Origin: Cliona cf. orientalis
Taxonomy: Eukaryota; Porifera; Demospongiae; Clionaida; Clionaidae
Direction of reading: 5' to 3'
NCBI GenBank assembly: GCA_963930775.1
Contig: OZ005689.1
Location: 27,205,798-27,269,797, forward strand
DNA: 64,000 nt
Positions 34,312-47,126 of the stretch are shown here, piece by piece (within the stretch, counting starts at the first letter, position 1; every line of letters starts with the position of its first letter). The notes beneath the pieces are model-generated. The model worked only from the letters and a program-made list of their open reading frames with translations, did not search any database and was not told the DNA's origin. The translations under genes and the position numbers were made by a program.

Positions 34312-35417
34312 TTAATTTCTACAAGTGTAGCACTGCCATTGCTCTGGAAGATTGTCTGCTTTTATATTAACACAACTTGTATGGAACCATTGCTGACACA
34401 AATCACAAGAGATCATGAATTTGTCGTATTCTTCAGACAACCGATAATTGCTATAGACCTTCACTTTGTGGTGTACTGGTGAAGGACTAGGTAGGAGCTC
34501 ACTGGTCAACCTTTTAGGAAAGGCTGTAATTGCTCCATTTCTGAAGCATGTAAACAGGTGCTCACGCATCTTCTTTTTGTCAAATGATGCATACTGTGGA
34601 TTTCGGCCCAGGCATATTTCAGCTGCAAATGCTATAGAAATCAGTCCACAGTCGATAGTCCCGTGTTGCTGCTGGACAGACAACTTCTGAATTTCTAAAA
34701 CTGACTGATCAGTAGGTACTGAATAAATTTTGGCAATTTGCAGAACAGTTGACAGATTAAGAGGCATGAATAGCAGCCCTAGACTATCCACAACTTGCAC
34801 AATCATTCCTCCTTTACGAAAGCATGAGCATATCCAATGATGGGTTTCACCTACATTATGTATCAGTGTCAAACCATAGTACAAGAATTATAAGTGTATA
34901 AAGTCTCTACCTGTGTGATGAATCTGAAAGCTTGAAATCTCCCTTGACACAGGCTTAAATTGGAGCTTTTCACCCAAGAGTGTTTTGAAATCCACCAATG
35001 GATGGGAATTGTGTACTTACGAGGATTTGTGCAGCATTAATGATGCTGTCTGTGAGTTCCCTCTGTGGTGAGAGCACCTCCTTGTCAGACTGATACAGGC
35101 CAAGAGCTTCAATCCACCAGTTGATCACGACATCAGAATCATTATCTGAAACAATACACGGCTCATCAACACTAGAGCCACATCCACGGGGAGACTTTTC
35201 TGAAACTCCAGATTTCTGATCTTTCTTAGAGCCTATTATTTACATAGTACATTGCCATAATACGCATGTACATGTACATGCACATGTACCATGTACACAA
35301 ACTTGCCATTAGAGCCAAATTCAATGGCAGCACGCCCACGGGCAGACCTCATGGAAGGAGAAGAGTCAGGCAAGTCCGGAGATGCTATTGCACCAGTCTT
35401 CCCAGTCTTGTTTGTGT
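34312..35417 (-). pseudogene. Ulp1-like (C48) cysteine protease with degenerate PHD finger
   Basis: Exons on the minus strand: 35417-35303, 35232-34911 and 34850-34312. The middle exon has VINWWIEALGLYQSDK, LTDSIINAAQIL and KLQFKPVSREI. The last exon opens by completing HTG and gives ETHHWICSCF (His), VVDSLGLLF (Asp), QQQHGTIDCGLI (Gln and Cys), which is the complete C48 catalytic set, then DKKKMREHLFTCFRNG. The C-terminus has CDLCQQWFHTSC and WQCYTC of a PHD finger, but the expected first Cys pair reads YSNYR. One extra base near 34965 shifts the frame. In the family the protease cleaves SUMO-like modifiers. This protease-plus-PHD arrangement is common in transposon-borne genes. Confidence 0.7.
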
Positions 35418-35429
35418 CTGTATTGAAAA

Positions 35430-36901
35430 AAATGAAAATTTGCACATACTGTAATGCCCCAGCCCATTAACATCATTCTACATCAAGTTTCACATTCCAA
35501 TTAAAAAAAAATCCTCAAGAAGTGCACGTACCTAAATCCCCAATAAATTGCCCATTATGCTGCCATACATGAGTAAGAAATATTGGCGGATTTTAATTTG
35601 GCAGTTGCAAGTCAGACCGCCTAACTGCCAAATTTTCCAGCTATACGATAGCTATACTCTTTATTGGGGCATAAAAATACATGTAATTGATGACATTGTG
35701 TTATACTGTAACATTAGGCCAGGCAAAAGTTGATTCCTTGTTTCTCATCAGTGCCGGCGCCCTACTTCAGACACCTGCTTCAATTTTCAATATTGCCTTC
35801 AAACGTGAGGCACGCCCATTTATTGCCCTGTGGGAGTGGTTCTGCGCATGCGCATATATAGCTTTACCGAAGAGTAAAATCAATGATGAACAATGACCAC
35901 CTGTCCGCTCTTAAATCCTGAAACTGGCTGATGAAAAACATTAAATCAAGTTTGCCTAGCCTTATCATATAGATGTAGTCTTTCAATGACTGTGTCTGGC
36001 AATCTATGAAACTATTATAATAATAGAAGACCCTCTCCGTTATAATCATTGTGATATTTAAATTTTACCCACGTCAAACAGCTATACAGTCATAGGCGGC
36101 TGCAGGCCAGGGCATACCAGGGCTACGCCTGGGTAGAGATTGGGGAATGCTTACTAAATAGTCAAAATCAGCAGTAAAAATGTAGGTTATTGTACTAATG
36201 ACTTTCCATGCCCAGGTGGGTTCCTTTTGTGCTCTACAGCTGCCAGTGGTTATACTTGTAATTAATTGCATACCCTAAAACTCTGCCAGTTGATGCTTAC
36301 AATGCTAACACAACAGTCATTCTCAAAGCTTACTTACACTCTTTTATGCTGCCTTAATTTCCCTAATCAAATTTGGCTATAGAATCTGTTGTCGCTATTG
36401 ACGCAGTATATTATTTGTAACTGATTTCTTGCATGTACATATTCACAAGTCAGCTAACTATAGGCCAATGATAAGCCTCTTGATAAAAGATAAGACATTC
36501 CATGCATATGCCAAAAATATGATTGCATGATGTCCAATCAAATTTTAAAATTAATGTCTGACCATTTTGAAAACACCAGGACACTTTGTCCTTACATCTG
36601 AAAAGTTATTGCGAGCACTGAGTATGACAATTATAAAGTTATGTAGCTGCTGTGTACGCATTCTCTATGCCTTTTTCCATTTCGTTAGTACCAAGTGTCA
36701 GAAGTGTTAACTTTAATTGCTTGCTTTGAGCAGATTCCAAATGCAACATATATATAGATATACTAGGTAGATTATATGTAGTTAGCAATAAAAATTGGCG
36801 GCCAATAATATTCACTTTTCCAACTGCCAAATAACTACAATATTATTGTTATAAATTCAGCCTTACTTCTCACTCACATAACCTATCCATGGTATAATTA
36901 T
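35430..36901. other. Gene-poor stretch
   Basis: No exon or element ends recognised. Confidence 0.45.
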
Positions 36902-37290
36902 ACAAGTATAAAAAACAATTAAATAAAATTGAAGGATGAAGTAGGGATGGCAGTGCCAAAAAGTACACAAACAAGATTTGTAGGGATAACGTATCACATT
37001 CACTATACATCCCTACACTTGCTTTTCTCGATAATTAACGTCATACACTCCCGATTCAGTATGTAAAGTGTCGCTATAATATTATTTTGATATTAATCCA
37101 TGTATTGATTTTCCATTCCTGCATGCATGTGCCCCATATATAATACGTGTGTGCACGGCTACTCAAAAAGCAAGCGTAGGGATGTATAGTGAATGTGATA
37201 CGTTATCCCTACAAACCTTATTTGTGTACCTTTTGGCACTGCCATCCCTACTTCATCCTTCAATTTTATTTAATTGTTTTTTATACTTGT
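36902..37290. mobile_element. Foldback element with 129-bp inverted arms
   Basis: Left arm 36902-37030 and right arm 37162-37290 are near-identical inverted copies (from ACAAGTATAAAAAAC through AGTAGGGATGGCAGTGCC to CTACRCTTGCTTTT) around a 131-bp spacer. Non-coding. The AGTAGGGATGGC block also occurs at 20.69 and 38.45 kb. Confidence 0.93.
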
Positions 37291-38218
37291 TACTGTTCTT
37301 TTTTTAGTGCCCCCAGGGTATTTCACGCATGATAGTCATTAATTTTCATCAATGCCACCTAGCTAACTAATCTCGTGGAGACAGATCGAGGCTGGGCATG
37401 AGACTCACCATGGTGACCAGATATTATGGCTTGCCTATTCATCATTATAAAATGCATGGAACCAGCTTCTGGACCTAGCTATATCCAACTGTGCTCTAAC
37501 AATAATGTATTATTACAATGTTATAGGGAATTAAGCAGGTATATCACTGATTCAGCATATCTGTGCTATCCTAGCCTTTGAGTCAGGTAGCTATGGTACC
37601 CCAAACACACCGTGAGTTCAAACTTGAATACTCCTGTAAGTTCAAATCCCAGGCGGTCTTTTGATAGCTAGCTAGGACGTCTTCTTTTGCATTACACACT
37701 ATTGAACACGCATCAGTGGGGTTCTCGAGATAACTCGGGTAACCAGTGACTTGTGATTGAAGCCACGCCCCTCGTTATCTCGATCCTGAAGCTGGCTAGA
37801 TAGGCAAACTTGAAAGATTAGAAGGCTGTTTAGAACCAAGTAGCGACGAAAACCTTCTGTTTCGGGAGCGTATTTTATATAGGCCAGTAAGTGTACTGTT
37901 GGTAATAGTCGACAGTTCACTGAGTTGATCAGCTGAGTGCTTGAGCTGGTCCTGGATCAATTGTGGATGCGCCGACGCATGCACGCCACTGACATAGGTC
38001 ACATGACTTCACCATGGCAACACTTTATGAGCATGCGCATTATATGACAAAATGGCTAATCAGACACACCCACTCGCAAAATGCCCTGTACACACCCACA
38101 ATTAAATCGCTGTCCTGATAACACAAAACGAGTGTGCCACAAACATGCGCGCTCCAAAATGGAGTGGATTTACACTCGAACTAAGGTGAGCGGTCATGGT
38201 AGTCTTGAGTTAGCCCAA

Positions 38219-38250
<32 letters not shown>

Positions 38251-40956
38251 GAAGAAAAAAGAATGAGAAAAGGCTATTCTTTGAACATCTGGTTCTGGCA
38301 TATACAATTGAGTCGATGAATGGTCTTGGTCTTGTTAGATCGATAATTTGCTGTAGATTCTGATTTTGATACTTAGAAATCTCACAGAGTTACCTGTTTT
38401 GAGATATTTGGATGTTTGTAATGTATTATATATATGGAGTATCCGTGCCATCCCTACTTATAGAGTCTACCGACTCTATGATTATTATGTACGCACCCCA
38501 GCAATAACTTCCAATGTGCGTATACATGTACACTGCCAAACATACACTACCACCATGAAGTATGCGTGTATGTGCAAGTAGTAAAAGAATCGGTTTTGTC
38601 AGTCTGTCATTAGCCACAAAAATTGCAAGATCAGGAGACATCTGAGTGATTCCTAAGCACAACAAAATCAGTCAAAATTGTTGAAAACTGGCTTCACGTT
38701 TGGCAAGACCCACAAGCATTGCCTACCCACTGCAGGCCATGTGCGTTTTGCTCATATGCACAGCCCAGAGGTTGGTCACGATTTTCGCTGTTAATTATCG
38801 CACATTATTTATGGGTTGACATGGGTTGTGTGGGCATAGTTATATTGCAGCCTATAGCGCCAGCATGGCAAACGAGGTCTGCACACAACCTATAACATAA
38901 TAATCAGGAGCATATTATAAAGAGGAGTGTACATATAGAATTATGGAAAAATAAAGTAAATTGCAGAGCTATCTCATGTCAGCCTTAATAAATAGACCTA
39001 GCTGCACTTACAGATGCTTGTAATTGGTGCCATACTATACCAGAAACATTACAATGTGCCATGCCCAGTGTAACCACAAGTTATTGACATAACCATCCAT
39101 AGCATGCAATATAATTATTTATTGTGGGCATTTTTGGTACTCCAATTACTGCTTGTGTTATAATATGGAGTATAGATCTTATACTCAAGAGACATGTACC
39201 TACTATGCATTAGCTTGCATGAGAATCTGGTAATTTTATTTATTTTTCGATATTACCACTATATCTATGAGACTTATATCCTTCCCTTCATAATAATGCT
39301 CCTGGTATAATATTACATGCAAAAATCATCACAGCAGGTGCACACTTGCTGCTGCAGGTCTTAGTCTACATGCATAATTATGCAACATGCAGAGGAGGTA
39401 GGACACAATCAAAAGGTGGCCTATTAGTAACAAAATTCTGCCAGTGGGGCTAATACTGGTTTTTGTGAATGTTTTCAACAGATTTAGATATGATTTTTGA
39501 ACTCGGCATCATCTGTTTAGGGAGAATAGCTCTCAGATTAATTGTAAGAAGCAACTTCAGGGGATTGGAATGTTTATTAGGTAGCAATTGATTGGTAACC
39601 TTTTGACTCTCCTCTGTGCAGCATGCATGCAGATTCTAGCATGAAAATTACTAAATTTTGACGACACAGTGTGAAAGAAGGACTTGAAATCAATGTGCTA
39701 AACAAAATTTAATAACAAACAGTTGGCACTCACTTCAGCCTGAGAACATAACTCCATCACGGAGAGGTAAACTTAATTGCTTTCAAAGCATAGTACGGAA
39801 TGCTTCAAGGGAGCAATCAAGTGCTTGATACCCTGCGTGCATGCACAAGAGGTAAAGTAATCAGTTGTGTCCTTGTCAACAAAATATCATGGCACCTGTG
39901 CGAGCTGTAAGAATAAATCTGTCAAATTTGGAAAAAAAAACTGGAATTGAGTGGTAAGACCTACAAATCACAAATAGTGCATTTTGGTTGGCCATTGTAG
40001 CCATGCTCACTGACCGTGCCCAGGAGCAGCGCATGCATTTATGCATGTTCTTTCTGCTCATGTACAATTGTCCTAGGTAAAGGTCGTCTTCAGCATATGT
40101 CAAGACGTGCAGGGTATGTCCTCTGTTTTGCCAATCCAATCAGTGTCTATAAATTATTTTCAAATCTCAGGCTTGGTGTATATAGCTCAGCACCAAGGAG
40201 TGAGCCACTAATCCCCCACTACTAGTCTCGCAAGCCACACCCCACAATCCGAGGGAAAGGGGGGTCTGGTGACCATGCATACAACGAGTTGTTCTGGCGA
40301 CAGGATTTGGTCGCGCCCAATCAGATTCGAGATTTGAAATTATTGCAGTGCGGCTATAGTGCTTTTAAAAGTGACGACGCTAACCTCCGAAAATATCTTC
40401 TACTGGACTTGCAGAAGATGGGAGTGCGGTGTTGTTAACAAGGTAGTTGAGACGATCTAAAAGGTATATTTTCGGATGAATTTGATGAATATCCATCCAC
40501 CCACGCATTTTTTACTCAATCAAGATCGGACCTTAATACTTTTCCCTAATTTCACTGACTCAGAGTCAGAGACTCTATGATTTTGTCCGTGCTATTTCAA
40601 TGGCAAAGAGGTCGATATAGTGGAGTTATGGAATATTGAAAATGTGGTGGATAAAATTAATGGAGAAATGCCTCTACGTTCAATAACAGGAATGCCCAGC
40701 ACTTTATATTAATTTTATGCTAATTCATATAATACCCATCTCAATATTATTTTCACCTGTTAAAACTAATTTCACAGACTTGTTGACAAATTGTAAGTGG
40801 ATTTAGGGTTAACTTTGCACAAAACGTGATTTTTTTTAAATTGCCACCATTTTAGGCCAATGAGAGCCCTCAGTCATGGTTTACAGGCAGTTTGGGCCTC
40901 CTACTTCACAGACCCAATGCTACAAAAAGCCTCCAGTCCCAAGCAGTGAGCAGGTA
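37291..40956. other. Gene-poor stretch with small repeats
   Basis: It holds a (GAAA)n microsatellite at 38218-38252, a repeat fragment at 38395-38460 matching 20.6 kb, and a possible short first exon at 38158-38185 (MEWIYTRTK before GTGAGC). No established gene was recognised. Confidence 0.45.
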
Positions 40957-41066
40957 CCATATAGCGGGAAATTTTCATTGATGCAAATTTTCGTATGATC
41001 GACCCTTAGAATAAATTTTCGTATTTTTAAATTTCGTATGCTTGCTGCGGGAAATTGCGCGCATGC

Positions 41067-43558
41067 CAGGAGTGGCCAACTGCGGCCCCTGGCAAATTTT
41101 TTGCGGCCCCTATCCAGACTGCTAGTATAGTAATTGTATAGCTACTGTCACTCTGCATGCAAAACGCGCCAACTAGTACGTAGCAGTATAATGTTATTTA
41201 GTGCGCATGCGTACTCTAGCTAGTTTTATCTAAAGTGGGTGTGGCCTGCGACACAGGTACGAATGTACTGTGCATCAAATGGAGGAGCAAGAGTACTCAG
41301 TTGAATCATGCTATGTTTTGCTCGTAAAAGATCGGCCTCAGAGTTGGACTCAAGTTTGTCTGATGCTTCTGGCTCGGAGTCTGGTGCCAGCAGTAGCGGT
41401 GGTGACCGACGCTGTGACACTGAGGAAGCTAGCAACAAAAAACGTAAGCCGGGAGACTGTAGGCGCCTATGGCACCCCGAGTTGGAGACCACTTAACTTG
41501 TATCATATGATAGTAAAACAGATACTTGTACTTGTTTGAAATGTAACGGTAGAATACATACTGTAAAGAAATATAACCTGCAAAGGCACTGTGAGAGTAT
41601 GCATCCTGATACCAAGGAGTGGAGTGATAAAAAAAGGAAGCTTTTTGTACAGCAGGCAAAACAAAAGCTGAAACAAATGCAGCAATGTCTTTCACAGACA
41701 TTCGTCTTGAGCACCTTACCCTTACCACAGCTAGCTTCATACAAATTAGGGTTTACTCTTGTGAAACATCACAAGCCATTGGCATTTGGTGAGGCAGTTG
41801 TTGAGTGGGCAACTTCGAGTGACCCCGAGTCAAAGGTCTTCCCGACTATGCCAAAAAGTCGGCAAACTCTCACACGACGTGTATCTGAAATGGCTGATTT
41901 CATCCAGACTGAGAATCTATCAAAGATTCAGTCTTCTCCATGCTGGGGTATTCAAATGGATGAAAGCACTGATAAAGGTGACTTTGCGCAGGCAATCCTA
42001 TATTCCAGGTATGCTGACATGGAATCGTGCTGCATTAGGACTAACTTCCTGACAATACTGAGGGTAGAAGGTAGCCCAAATGCCGATAACCTATATGAAA
42101 CTTTGAATGCATATGTAGAATCACATACTTTACCAAAGCAGAAACTGGTATCTTTCGCTAGCGATGGTCATGCGGTCTGAAGGAAGAGGCGTATCAGGAC
42201 ACCTCAGGAGGAACTACAACCCTTCAATTTTCACCCAACATTGTATTGTGCATAGACAGGCTCTAGCAGCTAAGGATGGGCTTGAAAAACTACCAAACAG
42301 TGTGCATAAGACAGTAGATGATGTGACGAGGTATGCGTAAGGAAAAGCTCCAAGCCATTATTGAAATGAGTGAAGAGGAGCATGAATATCAACAGTTGGT
42401 TACATACCACAAAGTCCGGTGGTTGTCACTAAATGACTGTGTTCAAAGGTTCACAGATCTATTGCCAGAGATAGTACGCTACTTTGAGCAGGAAGCACAG
42501 AACACTGCAAATTGACCAAGTGAGCGTGCTAAACTTCAAGAGATTCATGATGGAATAGTAGACCCACAATTTCAGTTGTATCTTTATTTTCTCCAAAGTC
42601 ATCTACCAATCATAGCCAGCATCAACACTCAACTTCAAAAGAGCAACCAAGACCTTTTCACATCATACCAGAAAATACCTAGTTTCAAGAATGCCCTCCT
42701 TGAGCCTATACTTAACCAAGTGGATGATGGTATGCAAGATGGTAATATCCGAACAGATATTGATGACATAGACTTTGAGAGTAGCCAATTTTAACAGTTC
42801 AAGGAGCAAGTAATATCGAGTGGCCAACTCTCCAATGCTCAATTACATGAAGTCATGAAGAATGTTTCCAACTTCACTGTTGCCATTGGAAGATCACTTG
42901 AGTCGCGTTTCCCAGAAATGGACTTTGTTGTCCATAACATGAGCTTTCTCTGTCCTACAAATAGGAAGCATTCTAGGTGTGATATAGAGGCAGTCATCCA
43001 AAAATACTGCAAAGATTCAGTCAATGTCACAACTGCAAAGATGCAGTACAGTGTTTACAGGAATGATGAATCTCTTACTCATCTCTTCATCAATTGTGAA
43101 CAGCAACCCGATACCTTCTTCTGCAAAATAGCACAGATGCCAGAGTATGATCAATTTGGATTGCTTGCAATGATTCTGATGTGTATGAGTCCAGACACGG
43201 AACGTGGTTTCTCCAGTATGAATCTCACTAAAGACAAATTCTCAATTCGACTGAGCCAGGATAACCTACAAGCTCGCCTTACTGTTAATATGGACAATAG
43301 GAAACTAGATTCATTTCCATGGCACTCACTCAATCTCAGAGTATGCATTTCATATATTAATTGTATTTATATCAAAAAACAGCATATTAATTATTATTAT
43401 AAAAATTAATGTTGAAAAATATGATCATACTCTAGGCATGCAGCATGCAATTGCAACACTACCATTCATTAGCTATTGGTGATGTACTGAAGTGGCCCCA
43501 ACTAGTGCCTTAATATTGAGATCTTGGCCCATGGACTTCAGTACCTCGGCCACCCCTG
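41067..43558 (+). mobile_element. hAT DNA transposon, 2.5 kb, decayed
   Basis: Ends CAGGAGTGGCC and inverted CAGGGGTGGCC, the classic hAT terminus, flanked by GCATGC at 41061-41066 and 43559-43564. Because GCATGC is a palindrome, an 8-bp duplication that has since decayed cannot be excluded. It sits inside the TA-flanked element 40957-43879. Confidence 0.8.
41308..43409 (+). pseudogene. hAT transposase with BED finger and hATC, several stops
   Basis: Plus-strand fragments in order: CFARKRSASELDSS (41308), a BED-type finger CNGRIHTVKKYNLQRHCESMH (about 41541), QTLTRRVSEMADFI, WGIQMDESTDKGDFAQ with the likely catalytic Asp, LVSFASDGHAV, FTQHCIVHRQALAA (about 42230), TYHKVRWLSLNDCVQRF, and at the end MSPDTERGFSSMNLTKDKFS with RLSQDNLQARL, the hATC dimerisation region. 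It resembles the ZBED/GTF2IRD2-like branch of hAT. Frame changes at about 42180, 42330, 42515 and 42795 inactivate it. Confidence 0.8.
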
Positions 43559-43879
43559 GCATGCGCTGCTGGTGGTATGTGTGGTATGCGGTAACGCTAG
43601 CATATTGATCGCAGCGGGGCTAACCGATACTGATAGCGGTCCACTGGGATCAAAAAGGTCACTCCATTTGGCAAAGAACCGATAAAAAGGCACCGTTCAG
43701 TAAACTAGGCTTGCATTTAGCACCTGCTACTAGCGACAGCATGTGGCGTGTATAGGTCAAAGGTCACACGCAAAAGATTTTCACACGTTCGAATTTTTGC
43801 AGTTTTTATTTTCGTATAAAGGATGGAGCATACGAAATATACAAAAATTAGCACCATACGAAAATTTCCCGCTATACGG

Positions 43880-44715
43880 TATAACAGCATTTTTTGAAAG
43901 TAATCAACGTATGCGCTCTCCCGCCCACACAGAAAATAGGCATGGCTATTTATTATGGAAGAATATTCATGCCGGTATCAAGTTCATAGCTATGGTTCCA
44001 AAGATATAAGCCTTTTTTTATTTATTAGCAAAGTGCTCCCTTCCACTCACAATTGTGAGCCTCCACGAGGAAACCAAGCATAACGTGCTGGACATCAATC
44101 TGAGATACAGGCCAAAATAGTTGCCCAAGGTGATAAAATCTGTCAGTTGTTAAAGTGTATCATACAGTGGATCATACCTAAAATATTCAAAACTTACCTA
44201 TATATATTATTATACTAAGCTACATCGTGAACTTGAACTGTCAGAGTCATCCTAGCCAGAGCCTTCAGATCGCGAGCGCAAACAGGCAACGAAGGTTGAG
44301 GTAGGCAGTAGGCAGTAGATTAATCGTTTGCTTCATTCTGAACTATACAGAAACGACTGAAGGATCATCTGCATGAAGGGCCAGCTTCTTTCCTGTGAAC
44401 GTGAAATTCTCTTGTCTCCTGTTCACGTGGAATCACAATAATAATGCGGAGAACGTGACTTCCTGTGATGTTTATTGACCGCGCCCACCATTAAACACGG
44501 CGCTTGTCCCAGTCCTTAACCCTCCTGAGGATGTTTTACACAATTTTGAATAATGTTGCTAAGCTTCAGATTTAGATTTCACTGTGCTAAGACAATTTCC
44601 ACTGCTTGCTGATGTTGTGAAGCAAGGATATGTACGTAAAGTTACCTCGATCCATACTATAATTATGTGAAGCTATGAAGGCCAACCCTACGTACAAACT
44701 AATTTTTTTCAGAAG
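43880..44715. other. Non-coding stretch
   Basis: No exon or element ends recognised. Confidence 0.4.
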
Positions 44716-45235
44716 TACACAAATTGCTAAGACTTTATCTTATCGTTCCCATCACATCTGCTACTGCTGAAAGGACGTTTTCAGTATTAAAACGACTGCT
44801 TACGTACTTACGATCAACAATGACACAGTGGCGTAAGAAGATGTTTTTGAACAGGGGGGCTATATATAAAATAGCATGCAAAGTGTGCAAAAAATTTTTT
44901 GGATCACACGATACGCCTTCAAACCATGCCATTACTATGCTAATTTGGCTGTAAAGTAGCTAGACTTTACATCACAAATCTGAAGATGTCAAGGCCTAGT
45001 AGAGTAAAAATCTTCCTAGGTTTAGGCATACTTGGATGACAAGATGGGGGGGCTACAGCCCCCCAGACCCCCTGTTTCTTACGCCAGTGTGACAGAAAAA
45101 AGACTCAATAATTGTTTGCTTCTTCGTGCTCATGGAGATTTAACTGATGAGCTTCATCTCGTAGACATTGCTAAAGGATTTATCTCTGCTAAGGTTGAGA
45201 GACAAATACTTTGGTTCATTTTAATTTTGAAATAC
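44716..45235 (+). pseudogene. hATC fragment split by a MITE
   Basis: LLRLYLIVPITSATAERTFS and VLKRLLTYLRSTM (44720-44825), then after a 264-bp insertion, EKRLNNCLLLRAHGD, LTDELHLVDIAKGFIS (to about 45185). This is the dimerisation end of a ZMYM1-like hAT transposase. It is the segment lacking from the gene at 28.4-30.5 kb, but a separate copy is more likely given the 14-kb distance. Confidence 0.8.
44826..45089. mobile_element. hAT-like MITE, TGACA duplication, 264 bp
   Basis: Ends CAGTGGCGTAAGAA and inverted CACTGGCGTAAGAA, TGACA at 44821-44825 and 45090-45094. The coding frame of the hATC fragment resumes exactly after it. Confidence 0.88.
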
Positions 45236-45260
45236 TAATTAATTTTGTCCTTGTGTATTT

Positions 45261-45755
45261 GTGACCGTCTCTGAGAAAACCCGGCATATGGGATTTTTTG
45301 TGGAAGTTGAGTTTTATGTATGGTTGATAAGCTCTACCATAGAGCTAACCCGCGTTCAAGTTTCAGATCGACTGTGTGCTTCGTTGTGGAGATACAGCGC
45401 TTTGTTTGCGATCGCGCCACTCCCCCAATAATCGAGAAATTACGGTCCAAACGCGTTGCTATGCACGCGTATGGCGTTTCCGCATACTACGCGTGACCCG
45501 GAAATCAATTAAATGGACCTGGGCAGAGTCGTACGAAATGAACGTAAAGATCGAGCAAGAGTTGAATTTCATTGTTGACAACGACAGCCGATTGTTCTAA
45601 GATGCCCAAGAAGCTAAAAAGGTGAGCGAACATACAGTAGTTCGATGAATCTAGCTGTATCTAGGTAGAGAATTCTAATTAGCGCCCATAGCAACGGGCT
45701 CCATGTACGGTGGCTGTATAGACTAGGTAGGTCAAAATGAAGGCTTATTTTTTGT
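45261..45755. repeat. Partial second copy of the 21972-22631 element, inverted
   Basis: Begins GTGACCG...GAGAAAACCC and follows the reverse complement of 22631-22133, including GAGCTAACCCGCGTTCAAG, the CACGCGTATGGCG block and an ATGCCCAAGAAGCTAAAAAG exon before GTGAGC (45601-45620). The far end is missing. Confidence 0.85.
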
Positions 45756-46275
45756 TATACACCTCTTGAGCACTCAACTGGTATAACCGCCCATGACGGG
45801 TTAACTGGATTATGATACTTCTTCACTGGACCTTGTGTTCAATTCTGTAGTGAAATATGTAAGTGCACAATATTACACTATTAGTTTACCACCAGATGCT
45901 GTACTTAGAATCAGAAGTAACATAGAATTAAGCAGTAAATTACAGCACTTTCAGCAAGAAAAGGAACTATTTAACCAGATATGTACACAATAAGTTCTTT
46001 TATAGCTAAAATTAATTTTGGTTGTTTTGTCCCATGATTAAGTGATGCTATATTTTTATCAAACTATTCAAGAGTCTAAGTTTGCATGAATTGTTCTATT
46101 TTCAGAGGAGTGGGGAAAAATCGCTTTGAACCAGCATTGTCATAATCAGGATCATCCGACTCAGTGGACCTGCTGTTTTTTAGGTTAGTACGTTCCTCAC
46201 CCTCACTTTGCTGGTCATCAGAGTGACAGTGTTTGCCTGTACACTGTTAGAAATGGTGTGTTAATTTACACCCCC
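45756..46275. other. Non-coding stretch
   Basis: Nothing recognised. Confidence 0.4.
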
Positions 46276-47126
46276 CAGGGGCGTAACTAGCCTTTTTGGA
46301 GACAGGAGGCACTGCTGTACTTTAACTGTGGCCAAAGGCCACAGCAAGCTAGGGGGGTCTGGGGGCATGCCCCCCTCAGAAAAATTTTTAATTTTAGACC
46401 CTCTGAGAAAGATTCTGACGCACTTTCTGGCACATTAATTTTAGTTTCAATACTTTAAAATTTGCCATGTCCAAGTACAATTAGGCCATACCAATTTGAA
46501 TATATGTTTCTCGGACTGGCATACCATCAAAAGAGACCCGGGTGGCAGGCAAAAAAAAAAAAAAAAAAAAATCTGAATCTGATTAGCTATTATCAATGCA
46601 AAGTTCAAGCAAAACCACAATACAGTGACATAAAATTAATATAAAAGCCACATGTCCGTTAACAAAGCCCCAAAATTAATTAATTTTCGTCGATTACGTA
46701 GGACAGTATACTTATGCGCATGCGCCATGTCGATATACAGCGTTTATTATTGCCAACACTTGACCACACCCTTTCTTTTTTTTTTTTTGGAATTCAGCAA
46801 AATGTGACCCGGCCGGATCCAAGAAACATATATTCAAATTGGTATGGCCTTATTTACCATTCTTGTGCAACTTCCGAAAATAGCTGGTGATAGGGCGACT
46901 CCCACTCCTCTTTGCTGCCATCACAACTTAGAATCTAGGCCAAACAGCTGTCAACTTGTCACACGTACACTAGCTCCTTTCAGCACGTATTAACGCTTTA
47001 ATACCATGAATACTGACTGTAAGGATCACGGTACGGTAAGGATCACTATAATTATAGGTAATGATCGTCAGGCAGAAAAGTGAGGAGGCACTTGCCTCCG
47101 TTGCCTCTATGGTAGTTACGCCCCTG
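46276..47126. mobile_element. hAT-like MITE, 851 bp, with nested insertion
   Basis: Ends CAGGGGCGTAACTA and inverted CAGGGGCGTAACTA, with CCCCC on both sides (low complexity, so weak as a duplication). The GGGGGTCTGGGGG / AAAAATTTTTA block is shared with 6082-6462. The Harbinger-type MITE at 46484-46849 lies inside. Confidence 0.78.
46484..46849. mobile_element. PIF/Harbinger-type MITE, TTA duplication, 366 bp
   Basis: Ends GGCCATACCAATTTGAATA and its inverted copy, with TTA at 46481-46483 and 46850-46852, the three-base duplication of PIF/Harbinger. It carries a poly-A run (46552-46570) and a poly-T run. It is nested in 46276-47126. Confidence 0.85.

Larger units (their letters stand above)
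40957..43879. mobile_element. TA-flanked element carrying a nested hAT insertion
   Basis: Ends CCATATAGCGGGAAATTTTC and inverted CCGTATAGCGGGAAATTTTC, TA at 40955-40956 and 43880-43881. The ends belong to the same CCRTA type as the MITE at 21318-21733. Without the hAT element inside, about 430 bp would remain, a normal MITE size. Confidence 0.85.

Noticed and set aside
37615..37660. A tRNA-like T-arm (GTTCAAATCCCAGG)
   Set aside because: No matching D-arm or acceptor stem at the right distance.
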